Assembly: GCA_028698995.1 (NCBI GenBank)
Contig: JAQVVM010000016.1
Location: 1 to 64,000, forward strand
Reading direction: 5' to 3'
Source of the DNA: Bacteroidales bacterium
GTDB lineage: Bacteria > Bacteroidota > Bacteroidia > Bacteroidales > PXBB01
DNA length: 64,000 nucleotides
The notes below the pieces were generated by a model. The model was not told the DNA's origin, did no database searches, and saw only the letters and a program-made list of their open reading frames with translations. Shown here piece by piece: positions 39,960 through 49,754 of the stretch. Position numbers and translations under genes: made by a program. How positions within the stretch are numbered: the first letter of the stretch is position 1; the number at the start of each line of letters is the position of its first letter.

Positions 39960-41939
39960 ATGCAAAATATTGCTCAACGAGTGATGAAAATTATCTTCTT
40001 CACGTGCTTCACAATGGCTTTTATTTCTTTTTCCGGACATAAAGTTTATGGACAGCAGTCTGATTCTTACTACCCTCACGATGACGGTTTCAAAGCCGGC
40101 ATTATGTCCAAAAGAAGTATTCAGAGCCCAAATGCTCTATTATATCAGTATGACGTTATTTTTTACCACCTTGATATTGCCGTTGAAAGAACATCGGTTG
40201 ATGTTGAGGGCAATGTAAAAATTAAATCAAAGGTTGTCAGCAGCCAGTTAGATACTTTTGCTTTTGAACTGGTGCCTGAATTAAACATTGATTCTGTGTT
40301 AATAGATGGCACATTGCGTAATTTTACACGTTCGGGAGATGAAGTTTTTGTAGAAATAGTACCACCACTGGCTCAAAATGTTGTTTTTGATGCCGTCATT
40401 TATTATGGAGGAACACCTCAGAGCGGTGGTTTCTTTTCCGGAATATCAAATGCCACATCTCCTTCGTGGGGCAATCAAATTACATGGACTTTATCAGAAC
40501 CATTTAATGCAAAATCATGGTTTCCCGTTAAGCAGGTTCTGAGCGATAAAGCTGATTCGGTATATATTTTTGTTACAACAGATGCTTCAAACAAAGTAGG
40601 TTCAAATGGATTACTTACAGCAATTGATTCACTTGGTAATAATAAAGTATGTTATAAATGGATTTCACATTACCCGATTGCATATTACCTGATTTCTGTT
40701 ACAGTTGGGGAATATATTGATTACAGCTTTTATGCACATCCGGCCAACTTTGCTGATTCTATTTTAGTTCAAAATTTCATTTATGATAATCCAGCAACAC
40801 TGCCATATTTTAAACAACAAATTGACTTGACTGGCGATTTTATAGAACTCTACTCTGAATTATTTGATTTATACCCTTTTTGGGAAGAAAAATACGGACA
40901 TTGTATGGCTCCTTTCAGTGGTGGCATGGAGCATCAAACCATGACATCTCTAGGCTCCTTTAGTTTTACACTGACTTCTCACGAACTTGGGCATCAATGG
41001 TTTGGCGATTATGTAACCTGTGCCACATGGAATGATATCTGGATCAATGAAGGTTTTGCAAGTTATGGCGAATATCTGGCCTTAGAGCATTTAGACAGCG
41101 GTTCTGAAGTTCAATGGCTTGCTGATTGTCATAATAATGTAAAATCTGCTCAAGGGGGGAGTGTATATGTCCCTTTAACTGAGTCTGAAAATGTAAACCG
41201 TATTTTTGATTCCAGACTTTCTTATAAAAAAGGAGCTGCCATTATTCATATGATACGCCATGAGTTACAAAACGACAGCCTTTTTTTTGAAACACTAAAG
41301 ACCTTTCTAAGTATTTATAAAGACAGTGTAGCCACAGGCAATGATTTCAGAATAGTTCTTGAGGATATTTCGGGGAAAAGTTTTGTCAATTATTTTAACC
41401 AATGGTACTTTGGGGAAGGTTATCCTATTTTTGATATCGTATGGTCAACTTTTAATGACAGCTTGTACATTTCTTGCAATCAGACCACATCCTCTTCTGT
41501 AACTCCATTTTTTAATGTACTGTTGCCTTTTCATATACAAACAACCAATGGAGATACTTTGATTCTTTTACAACAGAACCAACCAACTGAGGTTTTTGCT
41601 TTAGCATTTCCTGATAATATCACAGCACTTGAATTCGACAGCGAAAACTGGATTCTGAAGGATGTGAACAGCATAACCCAAGGTATTAAGAATAATGATG
41701 CCATTTCAGCATTTGCCATGTATCCAAACCCGTCATCAAGACTTATCAATGTGCAATTTGACAAACCTATGAACAGGATTATTGAAATTATGGATTTTTC
41801 TGGTAGGAAGCTTATTGAAAAAACCTGTTCCGAAGCGCTTTCGGTAATTGACATCAACCAACTTGAGAGTGGTGTTTATTTTATCAGGGTTTTAGATTCT
41901 GAAGGTTTACAAACACAGCGAAAATTTATAAAATATTAG
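39960..41939 (+). CDS. M1 family metallopeptidase with T9SS type A sorting domain
   Basis: GGMEHQTM, HELGHQWFGDYVTCATWNDIWINEGFASY; C-term MYPNPSSRLINVQF…. Confidence 0.93.
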   Translation: MQNIAQRVMKIIFFTCFTMAFISFSGHKVYGQQSDSYYPHDDGFKAGIMSKRSIQSPNALLYQYDVIFYHLDIAVERTSVDVEGNVKIKSKVVSSQLDTFAFELVPELNIDSVLIDGTLRNFTRSGDEVFVEIVPPLAQNVVFDAVIYYGGTPQSGGFFSGISNATSPSWGNQITWTLSEPFNAKSWFPVKQVLSDKADSVYIFVTTDASNKVGSNGLLTAIDSLGNNKVCYKWISHYPIAYYLISVTVGEYIDYSFYAHPANFADSILVQNFIYDNPATLPYFKQQIDLTGDFIELYSELFDLYPFWEEKYGHCMAPFSGGMEHQTMTSLGSFSFTLTSHELGHQWFGDYVTCATWNDIWINEGFASYGEYLALEHLDSGSEVQWLADCHNNVKSAQGGSVYVPLTESENVNRIFDSRLSYKKGAAIIHMIRHELQNDSLFFETLKTFLSIYKDSVATGNDFRIVLEDISGKSFVNYFNQWYFGEGYPIFDIVWSTFNDSLYISCNQTTSSSVTPFFNVLLPFHIQTTNGDTLILLQQNQPTEVFALAFPDNITALEFDSENWILKDVNSITQGIKNNDAISAFAMYPNPSSRLINVQFDKPMNRIIEIMDFSGRKLIEKTCSEALSVIDINQLESGVYFIRVLDSEGLQTQRKFIKY

Positions 41940-41942
41940 GTT

Positions 41943-43382
41943 GTGTTATCGAATAAAAATTTATCTGTCTTTTTGATAGTTTTTATTTTTCTCCCCCATG
42001 TTTTAAAGGGACAATCTCACCTTATTCAGGCATACAAAATCGCAACTATCAGCAAATCATCTCTTAATTATATTCCGGGGGTTCCTGCACAATTTGATGT
42101 TGACATGTATTACATTTCTTATCATACAACAGATGCTCATGGACATACAACTCTTGCTTCCGGAGCTTTTATGCTGCCGGTAACAGACAGTTGTAATTTT
42201 TTTCCTTTAATGTCTTTTCAGCATGGAACGGTTTTAAAGAAAAATGATGTTCCTTCCCGCAATAATGGAGAAGCGATGGTGGGACAGATTTTTGCATCTC
42301 TTGGTTATATTGCTTGCATGCCTGATTATCTTGGTTTGGGTGATGGTATTGGTTTACACCCCTATCTTCATGCTGAGACGCAAGCAAATGCAACAATTGA
42401 TTTGATGAGAGCTTGCAGAGAGTATATTAATGACAGTTTGGAAATATATGACAACGGTCAAGTTTTCCTTGCCGGTTATTCACAGGGTGGTCATGCCACC
42501 ATGGCAGCACACAAGAAAATACAGGATGCCCAGTTGGAACAGGAATTTAATATTATTGCTTCAGCCCCGGGCTCAGGACCCTATTACCTATCGGGTGCTC
42601 AATCGGAAATGGTATTTCTTGCTCCTGATTATTCAAGGCCGGGTTATATTGTTTTTCTGATTTGTGCTTATAATGACGCCTATCAAAACTTGTTCAATCA
42701 TCCTTCTGAAATTTTTAAATCGCCTTATGACTCTTTGATTCCGATTTATCTTAATGGCAATTATTCCATGTCTCAGCTCAATAATATACTGCCTGATTCT
42801 TTGCATAAATTTTTACAGGACTCTGTTTATCAAGCAATTATAAATGATTTTGACAATAAAACTTTACCTTTTTGGCAAAATATGGTTGCCAATGACAACT
42901 ATAACTGGAATCCTCAGGCACCAATTAAAATGTATTACTGTGAGGCCGATGAACAAGTAAGTTACTTAAATGCAACCAATGCATTTCAAGCCATGACAGA
43001 CAGTGGTTCAACAACAGTGGAAGCCATAAATTTGAATCCTTCTTATAATCATGGAAGTTGTTCGAATCCTTACATATATATGACTGTTTTGTGGTTCAAT
43101 TCCTTGAAAATACCGTGTACAAACACCAATCATATAAATGCTGATGCAGAAAGAAACATTAGAATCCATCCAAACCCAATTACAAATTTTATTTCAATCT
43201 CAGGGCATCAGGTGCATGATAAAATTTTAATTTACAATGCTTTGGGGCAGCCTATTTACAGTGCTGAAGCTTTTAGTACTGATGACTTAATTATTCGTAC
43301 AGAACACTTGAGTGCGGGGCTTTATTTTATATCAATAATTAATACTTCAGGTTTGTTTGTTACTCAGAAAATAGTAAAATAA
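41943..43382 (+). CDS. Secreted alpha/beta hydrolase (secretory lipase-like) with T9SS type A sorting domain, GTG start
   Basis: LAGYSQGGHATM nucleophile elbow; C-term IHPNPITNFISISG…GLYFISI. Confidence 0.85.
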   Translation: MLSNKNLSVFLIVFIFLPHVLKGQSHLIQAYKIATISKSSLNYIPGVPAQFDVDMYYISYHTTDAHGHTTLASGAFMLPVTDSCNFFPLMSFQHGTVLKKNDVPSRNNGEAMVGQIFASLGYIACMPDYLGLGDGIGLHPYLHAETQANATIDLMRACREYINDSLEIYDNGQVFLAGYSQGGHATMAAHKKIQDAQLEQEFNIIASAPGSGPYYLSGAQSEMVFLAPDYSRPGYIVFLICAYNDAYQNLFNHPSEIFKSPYDSLIPIYLNGNYSMSQLNNILPDSLHKFLQDSVYQAIINDFDNKTLPFWQNMVANDNYNWNPQAPIKMYYCEADEQVSYLNATNAFQAMTDSGSTTVEAINLNPSYNHGSCSNPYIYMTVLWFNSLKIPCTNTNHINADAERNIRIHPNPITNFISISGHQVHDKILIYNALGQPIYSAEAFSTDDLIIRTEHLSAGLYFISIINTSGLFVTQKIVK

Positions 43383-43440
43383 TTTTGAGATTACTGTCCG
43401 CTTTCAGACAAAAATAAAGTACTCAAATAAAGTTTTGGTA

Positions 43441-44847
43441 TTACTTCATTCGAGAACCAAATCTTATTGTTTCTTTTTTTATGAGCTTTCTAAGTTTCAA
43501 TTGTGTCATTACAATAAAGATTGTTCTGTAAATTAATTCGTATGTTCCTCTTTTTAGTTTTTTAATTTTTTTGAAATAAAACAAAGTATTTCTAAAAATG
43601 TCTAAAAATCTATAAGCTGTTATATTATATTTAAAAATTTTGATATAATCTTCATTGGTTAAAACTGAAAGGTTTACATTACTGATATTTGTTTTCTGGT
43701 CAATAAGATTTCCTTGAGACTTCATAAGATCAAAAAAAGAAGTACCCTCTAAAGCCTGAATGGGAGAAAGCACTGGCAAAATATGATGTTTTCTGCAAAA
43801 TTCAATGGTTTCAATAATTGATTTATGTGAATCGTGCTGCAAACCTATTGTAAACCATGCAGATATAAGGATGCCATTATTCGTAATGAATTTAACATTT
43901 TCGCTGATATCAGCCATAAAATTTGACTTGTCTTTAATACCCATTTTGGGAGCAGTAGCCATATTTTTCATGTCATCTGGGTTCAGGGTTTCAAAACCTA
44001 TAAAGGCATGAGTTAATCCTCCTTCGGAAGCATGTTTAATAACTTCTTTTCCTTTATCATGTGCAGCAGCATCAAGATTTGCCTGTCCCGACCAAAATCT
44101 TTTCTCAGGTAATTTTGCAATTTTCGGATACAATTCCAAATAATAATCATAAGAGCCATGGCGTCCAAAAACAGTATCATCCAACAGATAATACATTTTG
44201 CCCAGTGTATTAATTTCAGCAACGACATCCTCTGTTTTTTTAAATCGCATTCTGGTTCCAAACAAAGTACTAACGGCACAGAAGTTACAGTTTATGGGAC
44301 AACCCCTTGAAGTAAAAACCATATCAAAAGCATATTTTCCTTTGTAGAGCTGCCTAAGAGGGACAGGAAAGGAAGTAATGTCGGGAAGCACAGAAAGATA
44401 GTAATTTTTGAAATTGCTTAAATCCAGGTTTTCATTGGGAGATGTGATGTAAAAGTCTTTAAGTTCATTATTCTGAAAATCGTTTAATAACACAGGCCAT
44501 AATTTTTCGCCTTCACCCACCACAACAGCGTTGGCGTGTTCTTTTGTACGCTGAGGAATAACAGAAGCCTGCGGGCCTCCCATGATTACAATTTTTCCTA
44601 GTGTTCTGAATTTATCTGCAATTTTAAAAGCTGTTTCTGTGGCAGGCGCTCTAAAACTTATGCCGATAAGGTCATAATCTCCCTGAAAATCAATAGATGA
44701 AAAATCTTCCCAGAGAAGGTCGGTGAATGTATAATCATGCTCCGGTGCACATGAAGCCAATATGGGCAAAGCCAAAGGCTGCATAAATGGTTTTTTCGTT
44801 TTTAAAGGGTCGTTCTCGGAGGCTGCAAGAATTAGGTAAATTTTCAT
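43441..44847 (-). CDS. B12-binding-domain radical SAM protein
   Basis: N-terminal B12-binding-like region (DLIGISFRAPATETAFKIAD…IVMGGPQASVIP), CPINCNFC cluster motif. Confidence 0.9.
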   Translation of the reverse strand: MKIYLILAASENDPLKTKKPFMQPLALPILASCAPEHDYTFTDLLWEDFSSIDFQGDYDLIGISFRAPATETAFKIADKFRTLGKIVIMGGPQASVIPQRTKEHANAVVVGEGEKLWPVLLNDFQNNELKDFYITSPNENLDLSNFKNYYLSVLPDITSFPVPLRQLYKGKYAFDMVFTSRGCPINCNFCAVSTLFGTRMRFKKTEDVVAEINTLGKMYYLLDDTVFGRHGSYDYYLELYPKIAKLPEKRFWSGQANLDAAAHDKGKEVIKHASEGGLTHAFIGFETLNPDDMKNMATAPKMGIKDKSNFMADISENVKFITNNGILISAWFTIGLQHDSHKSIIETIEFCRKHHILPVLSPIQALEGTSFFDLMKSQGNLIDQKTNISNVNLSVLTNEDYIKIFKYNITAYRFLDIFRNTLFYFKKIKKLKRGTYELIYRTIFIVMTQLKLRKLIKKETIRFGSRMK

Positions 44848-44879
44848 CTGTAATAAAATTTTATGATTGGTCAGATGCT

Positions 44880-46094
44880 TTACTTCATAAGCTTAAAAAT
44901 CAGAGAAGCATTATGCCCTCCAAAACCGAATGAATTGCTCATGGCATAATTTATTGTATGATGGCGGCTTTGAGTCACAAAGTTCAAATCAAGTTCAGGA
45001 TCGGGTACATCAATATTAATTGAAGGGTGAATTTTTTGTTCTAAAATACTTTTAACGGTAATAGCTGCTTCAATAGCTCCGGCAGCTCCAATAGTATGTC
45101 CTATCATAGATTTTGATGAAACCACAGGAATATCGGAACAATTAGCACCAAAGAGTTTTTTTATGGCTTTGGTTTCATAAAGGTCATTTAGTGTTGTGCT
45201 CGTGCCATGCGCATTTATATGATTAATTTGCTTTGGGGAAATTCCGGCATGCTCAAGTGCTTTACGCATCGTGATAAACATACCCTCTCCGTCTTCTTTC
45301 GGTGAGACAATATTGTAAGCTTCACTGGTTAGTGCATAACCGGATAGCTCAGCCAAGATTGCAGCGCCTCTTTTTCGAGCATTTTCTTCAGCTTCCAGAA
45401 TCAATACTCCTGCTCCTTCGCCAATAACGAAACCGCTGCGGTTTTTTGAAAAGGGACAAGATGCTTTTTGTGGATTCTCATTTTCGGTTGAGAGGGCGTA
45501 AATGGCGTTAAAACCTTTGATTTCTTCAGGATTAATAATAGAATCGGCACCACCGGTAATGACCAAATCAGCTTTTCCGGAGCTTATCAAATCATAGCCT
45601 AAAGCAAGAGCATAAGCAGAAGAAGCACAGGCAGTTGCAACTGTATAGTTCGGTCCTTCAAATCCATATTCTAAGGAAATCCATGCGCTTATGGAATTAT
45701 TCATGCCCTTTAAAATCATGGTTTTTATGTCCTGGTCTTTTTCTACTGAAGAGTTTCCTGTGTTGACAACGCCCAAAATAACGGCACATTTATCCTTTTC
45801 ATAAAAATCCATGTTTATCTGATGCCTTTCAACAGCTTCTTTAGCACATACTAAAGCCATTTGAGTTACCCTTGTCATCTGACGCGCTATTCTCTTTTTA
45901 ATATAATTCTGAGCATACACCTCAAATTCCGAAGATACTTCAGCGGCAATTTGTGTTTCAAGTTCAGACGGTTCAAAGAGCGTAATCCTTCCAACACCCG
46001 ATTTCCCTTTAAGAAGAGCCTGCCATGTATCCTCGATATTTAAACCCAGTGCTGTGATAGCATTTATTGCGGTAACGACTACTTTTCTTTGCAT
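44880..46094 (-). CDS. Beta-ketoacyl-ACP synthase (FabF-like, active-site complete)
   Basis: VATACASSAYALALG, HGTSTTLND, KSMIGHTIGAAGAIEA, NSFGFGGHNASLIF. Confidence 0.93.
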   Translation of the reverse strand: MQRKVVVTAINAITALGLNIEDTWQALLKGKSGVGRITLFEPSELETQIAAEVSSEFEVYAQNYIKKRIARQMTRVTQMALVCAKEAVERHQINMDFYEKDKCAVILGVVNTGNSSVEKDQDIKTMILKGMNNSISAWISLEYGFEGPNYTVATACASSAYALALGYDLISSGKADLVITGGADSIINPEEIKGFNAIYALSTENENPQKASCPFSKNRSGFVIGEGAGVLILEAEENARKRGAAILAELSGYALTSEAYNIVSPKEDGEGMFITMRKALEHAGISPKQINHINAHGTSTTLNDLYETKAIKKLFGANCSDIPVVSSKSMIGHTIGAAGAIEAAITVKSILEQKIHPSINIDVPDPELDLNFVTQSRHHTINYAMSNSFGFGGHNASLIFKLMK

Positions 46095-46102
46095 ATTCTA
46101 TT

Positions 46103-47125
46103 TTAGCTATAAGGATTAAATTCCTGATGAGTAAAGACTGCTGTAACAGCCATTAATTCCTCTTTTGTAAATAACTTTTTATCCCTGTATTCCATTGCAA
46201 ATTTATTAAATATATTCCTGACATAAGAAATAATTTGACTGCGGAACTCAAGAGTGGTAGAAACTTCGACACTGGGGTATGTATGGAAACCTTTACCCGT
46301 TTTAACACCCATAATACCTTTTGCAGAATTTTCAGTAAGAAACAGAAGCAAAGGTTTTATTTGCTCCGGATTTTCATGTAAATACATGTAGTTGTTGATT
46401 GCATATATCAAGGTGTCAAAACCAATGTAATCCATCAACATAAAAATTCCCATTGGAAAAAGTTCTTCTCTGATTACATTATCAGCCACATCAAAAGGAA
46501 TATTATTTGCAACACAATAATTAAAAAAGGTTGATTGAATCTCAAGGAAATAACGATTAGCCGCAAATGCAGTGTTTGTGTTTTGCAAAATAAATTGTTT
46601 TTCAATTGAAGTAATAAACGATTTTAAGGTGTTTACATATCCTTCATTAAAATGTGAAGATAAAATTATTTCGGTGATATTTGTTGTTTCAACAGGAAAG
46701 AAAAAATGCAGTCCTGCAAATCTATCCTTAAAAGAGTTGGGAATTGAAAACCTGTCGGGTATGATAGAGGAACTGTTACTAACGATAATAGCATCTTTAT
46801 TAATAATATTTTCCAAGGATTTGAAAAGAATGTTCTTATTATTTAAATCTTCAGAAATGGTTTCAATAATTAAAGAGCATAAGCTTAGATTTTCAAAATT
46901 ATCGGTAATTCTAACCCTGTCAATCTTTTGCTGTACTTCTTCATCAGAAGTTATTAAAAGTTGACGTTCTCTTTCATTTTTTTTTAGAAATTTCCTTTGT
47001 TCATAATAGGCGTTGGACCTATTAAACCATACTATTTCAAACGGATACTTAATAAGGTGGTTAAAAAGGCTCTTCCCCATTTTTCCACCTCCGATAATAC
47101 CTACAAATTTAATATCCTGCTCCAT
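46103..47125 (-). CDS. 3-hydroxyacyl-CoA dehydrogenase family protein
   Basis: GIIGGGKMGKSLFN Rossmann, SNSSSIIPDRFS, GLHFFFPVETTNITEII, GVKTGKGFHTY. Confidence 0.88.
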   Translation of the reverse strand: MEQDIKFVGIIGGGKMGKSLFNHLIKYPFEIVWFNRSNAYYEQRKFLKKNERERQLLITSDEEVQQKIDRVRITDNFENLSLCSLIIETISEDLNNKNILFKSLENIINKDAIIVSNSSSIIPDRFSIPNSFKDRFAGLHFFFPVETTNITEIILSSHFNEGYVNTLKSFITSIEKQFILQNTNTAFAANRYFLEIQSTFFNYCVANNIPFDVADNVIREELFPMGIFMLMDYIGFDTLIYAINNYMYLHENPEQIKPLLLFLTENSAKGIMGVKTGKGFHTYPSVEVSTTLEFRSQIISYVRNIFNKFAMEYRDKKLFTKEELMAVTAVFTHQEFNPYS

Positions 47126-48169
47126 TTAATTTGCTTTATTGAGTAGAATCATTCCATGCTGTAATCCGTTATAATGATTATAGATTAAAATATTATTTAT
47201 TTCTTTCTGTGGCTTCACTTTTATTACCTTATCGGGAATGGGGTAAGTGTTGATAATATAAGTTGCCAGCCAAAGAGCAAAAGCAGAAGCAGTAGGAAAT
47301 TCACCACACAAATTTTTAAAACAGAAAGCAGCTTTGCCTTTAAACATACTGTTGTAAAAGTCATTGTACAAACTATCTGTTCTGGCGTCTCCATTATAAC
47401 CCAACATAATAGCATCCACATCAGAAGGCTTCATGTTATTTTTTTTCAAGAAATTTCTCAAGAGTTCAAATATTTCAGCAGGGTTTTCTGTTGTAATTTG
47501 TCCTACATCTTTTATCTGAGCTAACACATTTCTTTGTGTAGCTTCAATCACAAACATAAAGGCTCCTTCACCGCAAACTGTGCCGATAGTTCCTGATTCG
47601 AGCAACGATTCCGGATTGCAATTTTCTTTTTTAAACCTTCCTTTCAAAAGATTAATATTAAAATTCCAGTCAGAAATTTCTTCAGCAGCACCAAGAAGAA
47701 CTTTTGTTTTATTTGATTCAAGGAACATCTGAGCATCAAGCAGCGCATTTTCAAAAGCCAAACCTTCATGCACATGAGTATTGTTATATCCCTTATTATT
47801 ACACATCATAGAAAGTGTTCCTGCCAATGAATTCGGGGTGCTTTGAACAAAATTTGTGGGTGTTAATGTTCCTTCCTGATATTTCTCAATCTGGTTTAAA
47901 AATTTCATACTGTCATCAACACCTCCATTAGCTGTTGCTAAAATAATCCCTTCAACACCAATATGTTTTTGAAGCATTGGTAAACCTGTTCCAACTCCCA
48001 TGCGCATAAATTTTCCCATGCGCCTTAGTGTTGAAGCAGGGATAAGGCTTGTGTAATCGGGTTCTAAAGCAAAATACTTAATACCTTCATTGTAAATGGG
48101 GCCATTATTGAACAAATCCAAATCATAGGTCTTTTGATGAGAAATACATAAAAGGTCGCTGATAAACAT
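47126..48169 (-). CDS. Ketosynthase-fold protein lacking catalytic residues (chain-length-factor-like)
   Basis: KS-like layout but NTHVHEG in place of NTACSSS, YNGDARTD in place of HGTGT, GEFPTASAFAL in place of GHSLGAAGS. Confidence 0.75.
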   Translation of the reverse strand: MFISDLLCISHQKTYDLDLFNNGPIYNEGIKYFALEPDYTSLIPASTLRRMGKFMRMGVGTGLPMLQKHIGVEGIILATANGGVDDSMKFLNQIEKYQEGTLTPTNFVQSTPNSLAGTLSMMCNNKGYNNTHVHEGLAFENALLDAQMFLESNKTKVLLGAAEEISDWNFNINLLKGRFKKENCNPESLLESGTIGTVCGEGAFMFVIEATQRNVLAQIKDVGQITTENPAEIFELLRNFLKKNNMKPSDVDAIMLGYNGDARTDSLYNDFYNSMFKGKAAFCFKNLCGEFPTASAFALWLATYIINTYPIPDKVIKVKPQKEINNILIYNHYNGLQHGMILLNKAN

Positions 48170-48174
48170 CGTTT

Positions 48175-49365
48175 TTAAATTTTGGAAAAAATTAAACTGG
48201 TACAGTTACTTCCAAACCCAAAAGAATTAGATAAAACATGTTTAATGTCAACATTATTCTGATACTTTTTCAGGGGCGGAGTTTGTTCGTCAATAGGGTT
48301 TTCGCAATAAAGGCTGGGATACAGCTCCTTATAGTTTAAACTCAACAATGCAATAATGGCCTCCATACTTCCGGCTGCACCAAGAGAATGACCGGTATAT
48401 GATTTTGTTGCGTTATACGGGGGAATTAAACCAAACACTTTAGATAAGCCGAGAAGCTCAACTTTGTCATTGTTTTCTGTACCTGTGCCATGTGTATTAA
48501 TATAATCAATCATACCGGGTTTAAGTCCGGCTGAAGTCAAAGCTTTTTCAATGGCCATTTTTACGCCTTCAGCTTCTTCGGATAAACTGGAAAGATGGAA
48601 GGCATCACTGGTGTTTGAGAAACCACTAATCCTTGCATATTTTTTTTTCACAAAGGTTTGTTCTTCTGCTTCGAGAACTAAATAAGCTGCTCCTTCTCCA
48701 AGAGATAATCCCTTCCGGTTTGTATCAAAAGGTCTGCATGGATCATCAGAAAGAATACGAAGGGCATTAAACCCATTCGCTGTATATTTTGACAGGCTGT
48801 CTGCTCCGCCCACAATTGCTCTTTTAACACGACCTGATTGAATTAGTTTTGTCCCCATCGTTATAGCATTTGCAGAAGAAGAGCATGCAGTATTTATGGT
48901 ATTGCTGATACCTCTGATTTTAAATTCTTCAATAATTTTTAAAGCATGTGCAGCAAAGGGGTATGAAAACAAATAGACAGAGGGCTTTTCAGGAAGCTGA
49001 GCATCAGCAAAAAGTTCATCATGAGCACACATACCACCCACTGTGCTGGCTGAAATAAAAGCCGTGTCGAAGGAAGAAATTTCTTCAGGCGCCAAGCCGG
49101 CATCATGTATGGCTTCATTAAAAGCAATCATTGCAAGAATATCAGTGCGCGTCAGTCCCAATTTACTCGTAAGTTTTATACTTTCAATCAGAGTTTCAGT
49201 ACTTTTGTTCACTTCTCCGAAAAAGTGTGTTTCAGCATATTTTGAAGCAAAAAACCGGGATTTTTTAATACCAGTTTGACCTGAGCGAAGACCTTTTAAA
49301 TTTTCATTAACGTTTGAGCCTAAAGCAGAGACCAAACCCATGCCGGTTACAAAAACATTAATCAT
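48175..49365 (-). CDS. Beta-ketoacyl-ACP synthase (active-site complete)
   Basis: NTACSSSANAITMG, THGTGTENND, KSYTGHSLGAAGSMEA, NSFGFGSNCTSLIF. Confidence 0.93.
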   Translation of the reverse strand: MINVFVTGMGLVSALGSNVNENLKGLRSGQTGIKKSRFFASKYAETHFFGEVNKSTETLIESIKLTSKLGLTRTDILAMIAFNEAIHDAGLAPEEISSFDTAFISASTVGGMCAHDELFADAQLPEKPSVYLFSYPFAAHALKIIEEFKIRGISNTINTACSSSANAITMGTKLIQSGRVKRAIVGGADSLSKYTANGFNALRILSDDPCRPFDTNRKGLSLGEGAAYLVLEAEEQTFVKKKYARISGFSNTSDAFHLSSLSEEAEGVKMAIEKALTSAGLKPGMIDYINTHGTGTENNDKVELLGLSKVFGLIPPYNATKSYTGHSLGAAGSMEAIIALLSLNYKELYPSLYCENPIDEQTPPLKKYQNNVDIKHVLSNSFGFGSNCTSLIFSKI

Positions 49366-49627
49366 GCTGCTTCTGTTTTTCTATAATAAAGTCGGCCATT
49401 GTATTAATATTAATCAATATTTTGCGTCCCTCTGTTGTGCTGTTAATCTTAATACCATATTCTCTTTCAAGAAGTACTATTAGTTCTAAAGAATCTATTG
49501 AGTCCAGTCCCAGAGAACCCCCGAAAAAAAGTTCATCATCTTTGATGTCTTCAGGTTTTTTATCTAATAAGTTAAGATATTCAATTATCTGTATTTTAAG
49601 TTGTAGTTTTAAATCTTCCCTATTCAT
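49358..49627 (-). CDS. Acyl carrier protein
   Basis: GLDSIDSLELIVLLEREYGIKI phosphopantetheine site; overlaps next KS by 8 bp. Confidence 0.93.
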   Translation of the reverse strand: MNREDLKLQLKIQIIEYLNLLDKKPEDIKDDELFFGGSLGLDSIDSLELIVLLEREYGIKINSTTEGRKILININTMADFIIEKQKQHD

Positions 49628-49656
49628 ACATTATAACTTTCTAATAAAACAAGTTG

Positions 49657-49664
49657 CAAAATTA
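49657..49664 (-). promoter_or_regulatory. -7 element (minus strand TAATTTTG) for the KS/ACP operon
   Basis: CAAAATTA on + strand, 30 bp upstream of ACP start. Confidence 0.45.
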
Positions 49665-49704
49665 CAAAAAATTAGCCAGGCAAAATCATAAGAATTGATG
49701 GTTT

Positions 49705-49736
49705 TTTGTACCAAGTCATTTTTTTATATAATTTTG
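49705..49736 (+). promoter_or_regulatory. Bipartite promoter TTTG-N20-TAATTTTG for the histidine kinase
   Basis: TTTG 49705-49708 and TAATTTTG 49729-49736. Confidence 0.6.
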
Positions 49737-49754
49737 AAAATAAAACCATAAAAA

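Noticed and set aside
46572-46964. 130-aa antisense ORF opposite the 3-hydroxyacyl-CoA dehydrogenase
   Set aside because: Shadow ORF of a conserved domain region
43441-49627. Firm call as an aryl polyene or flexirubin cluster
   Set aside because: ACP and KS sequences resemble those families, but ammonia lyase, adenylation, FabG-type KR, thioesterase and export genes are not present here, so only a general FAS/PKS-like call is supported
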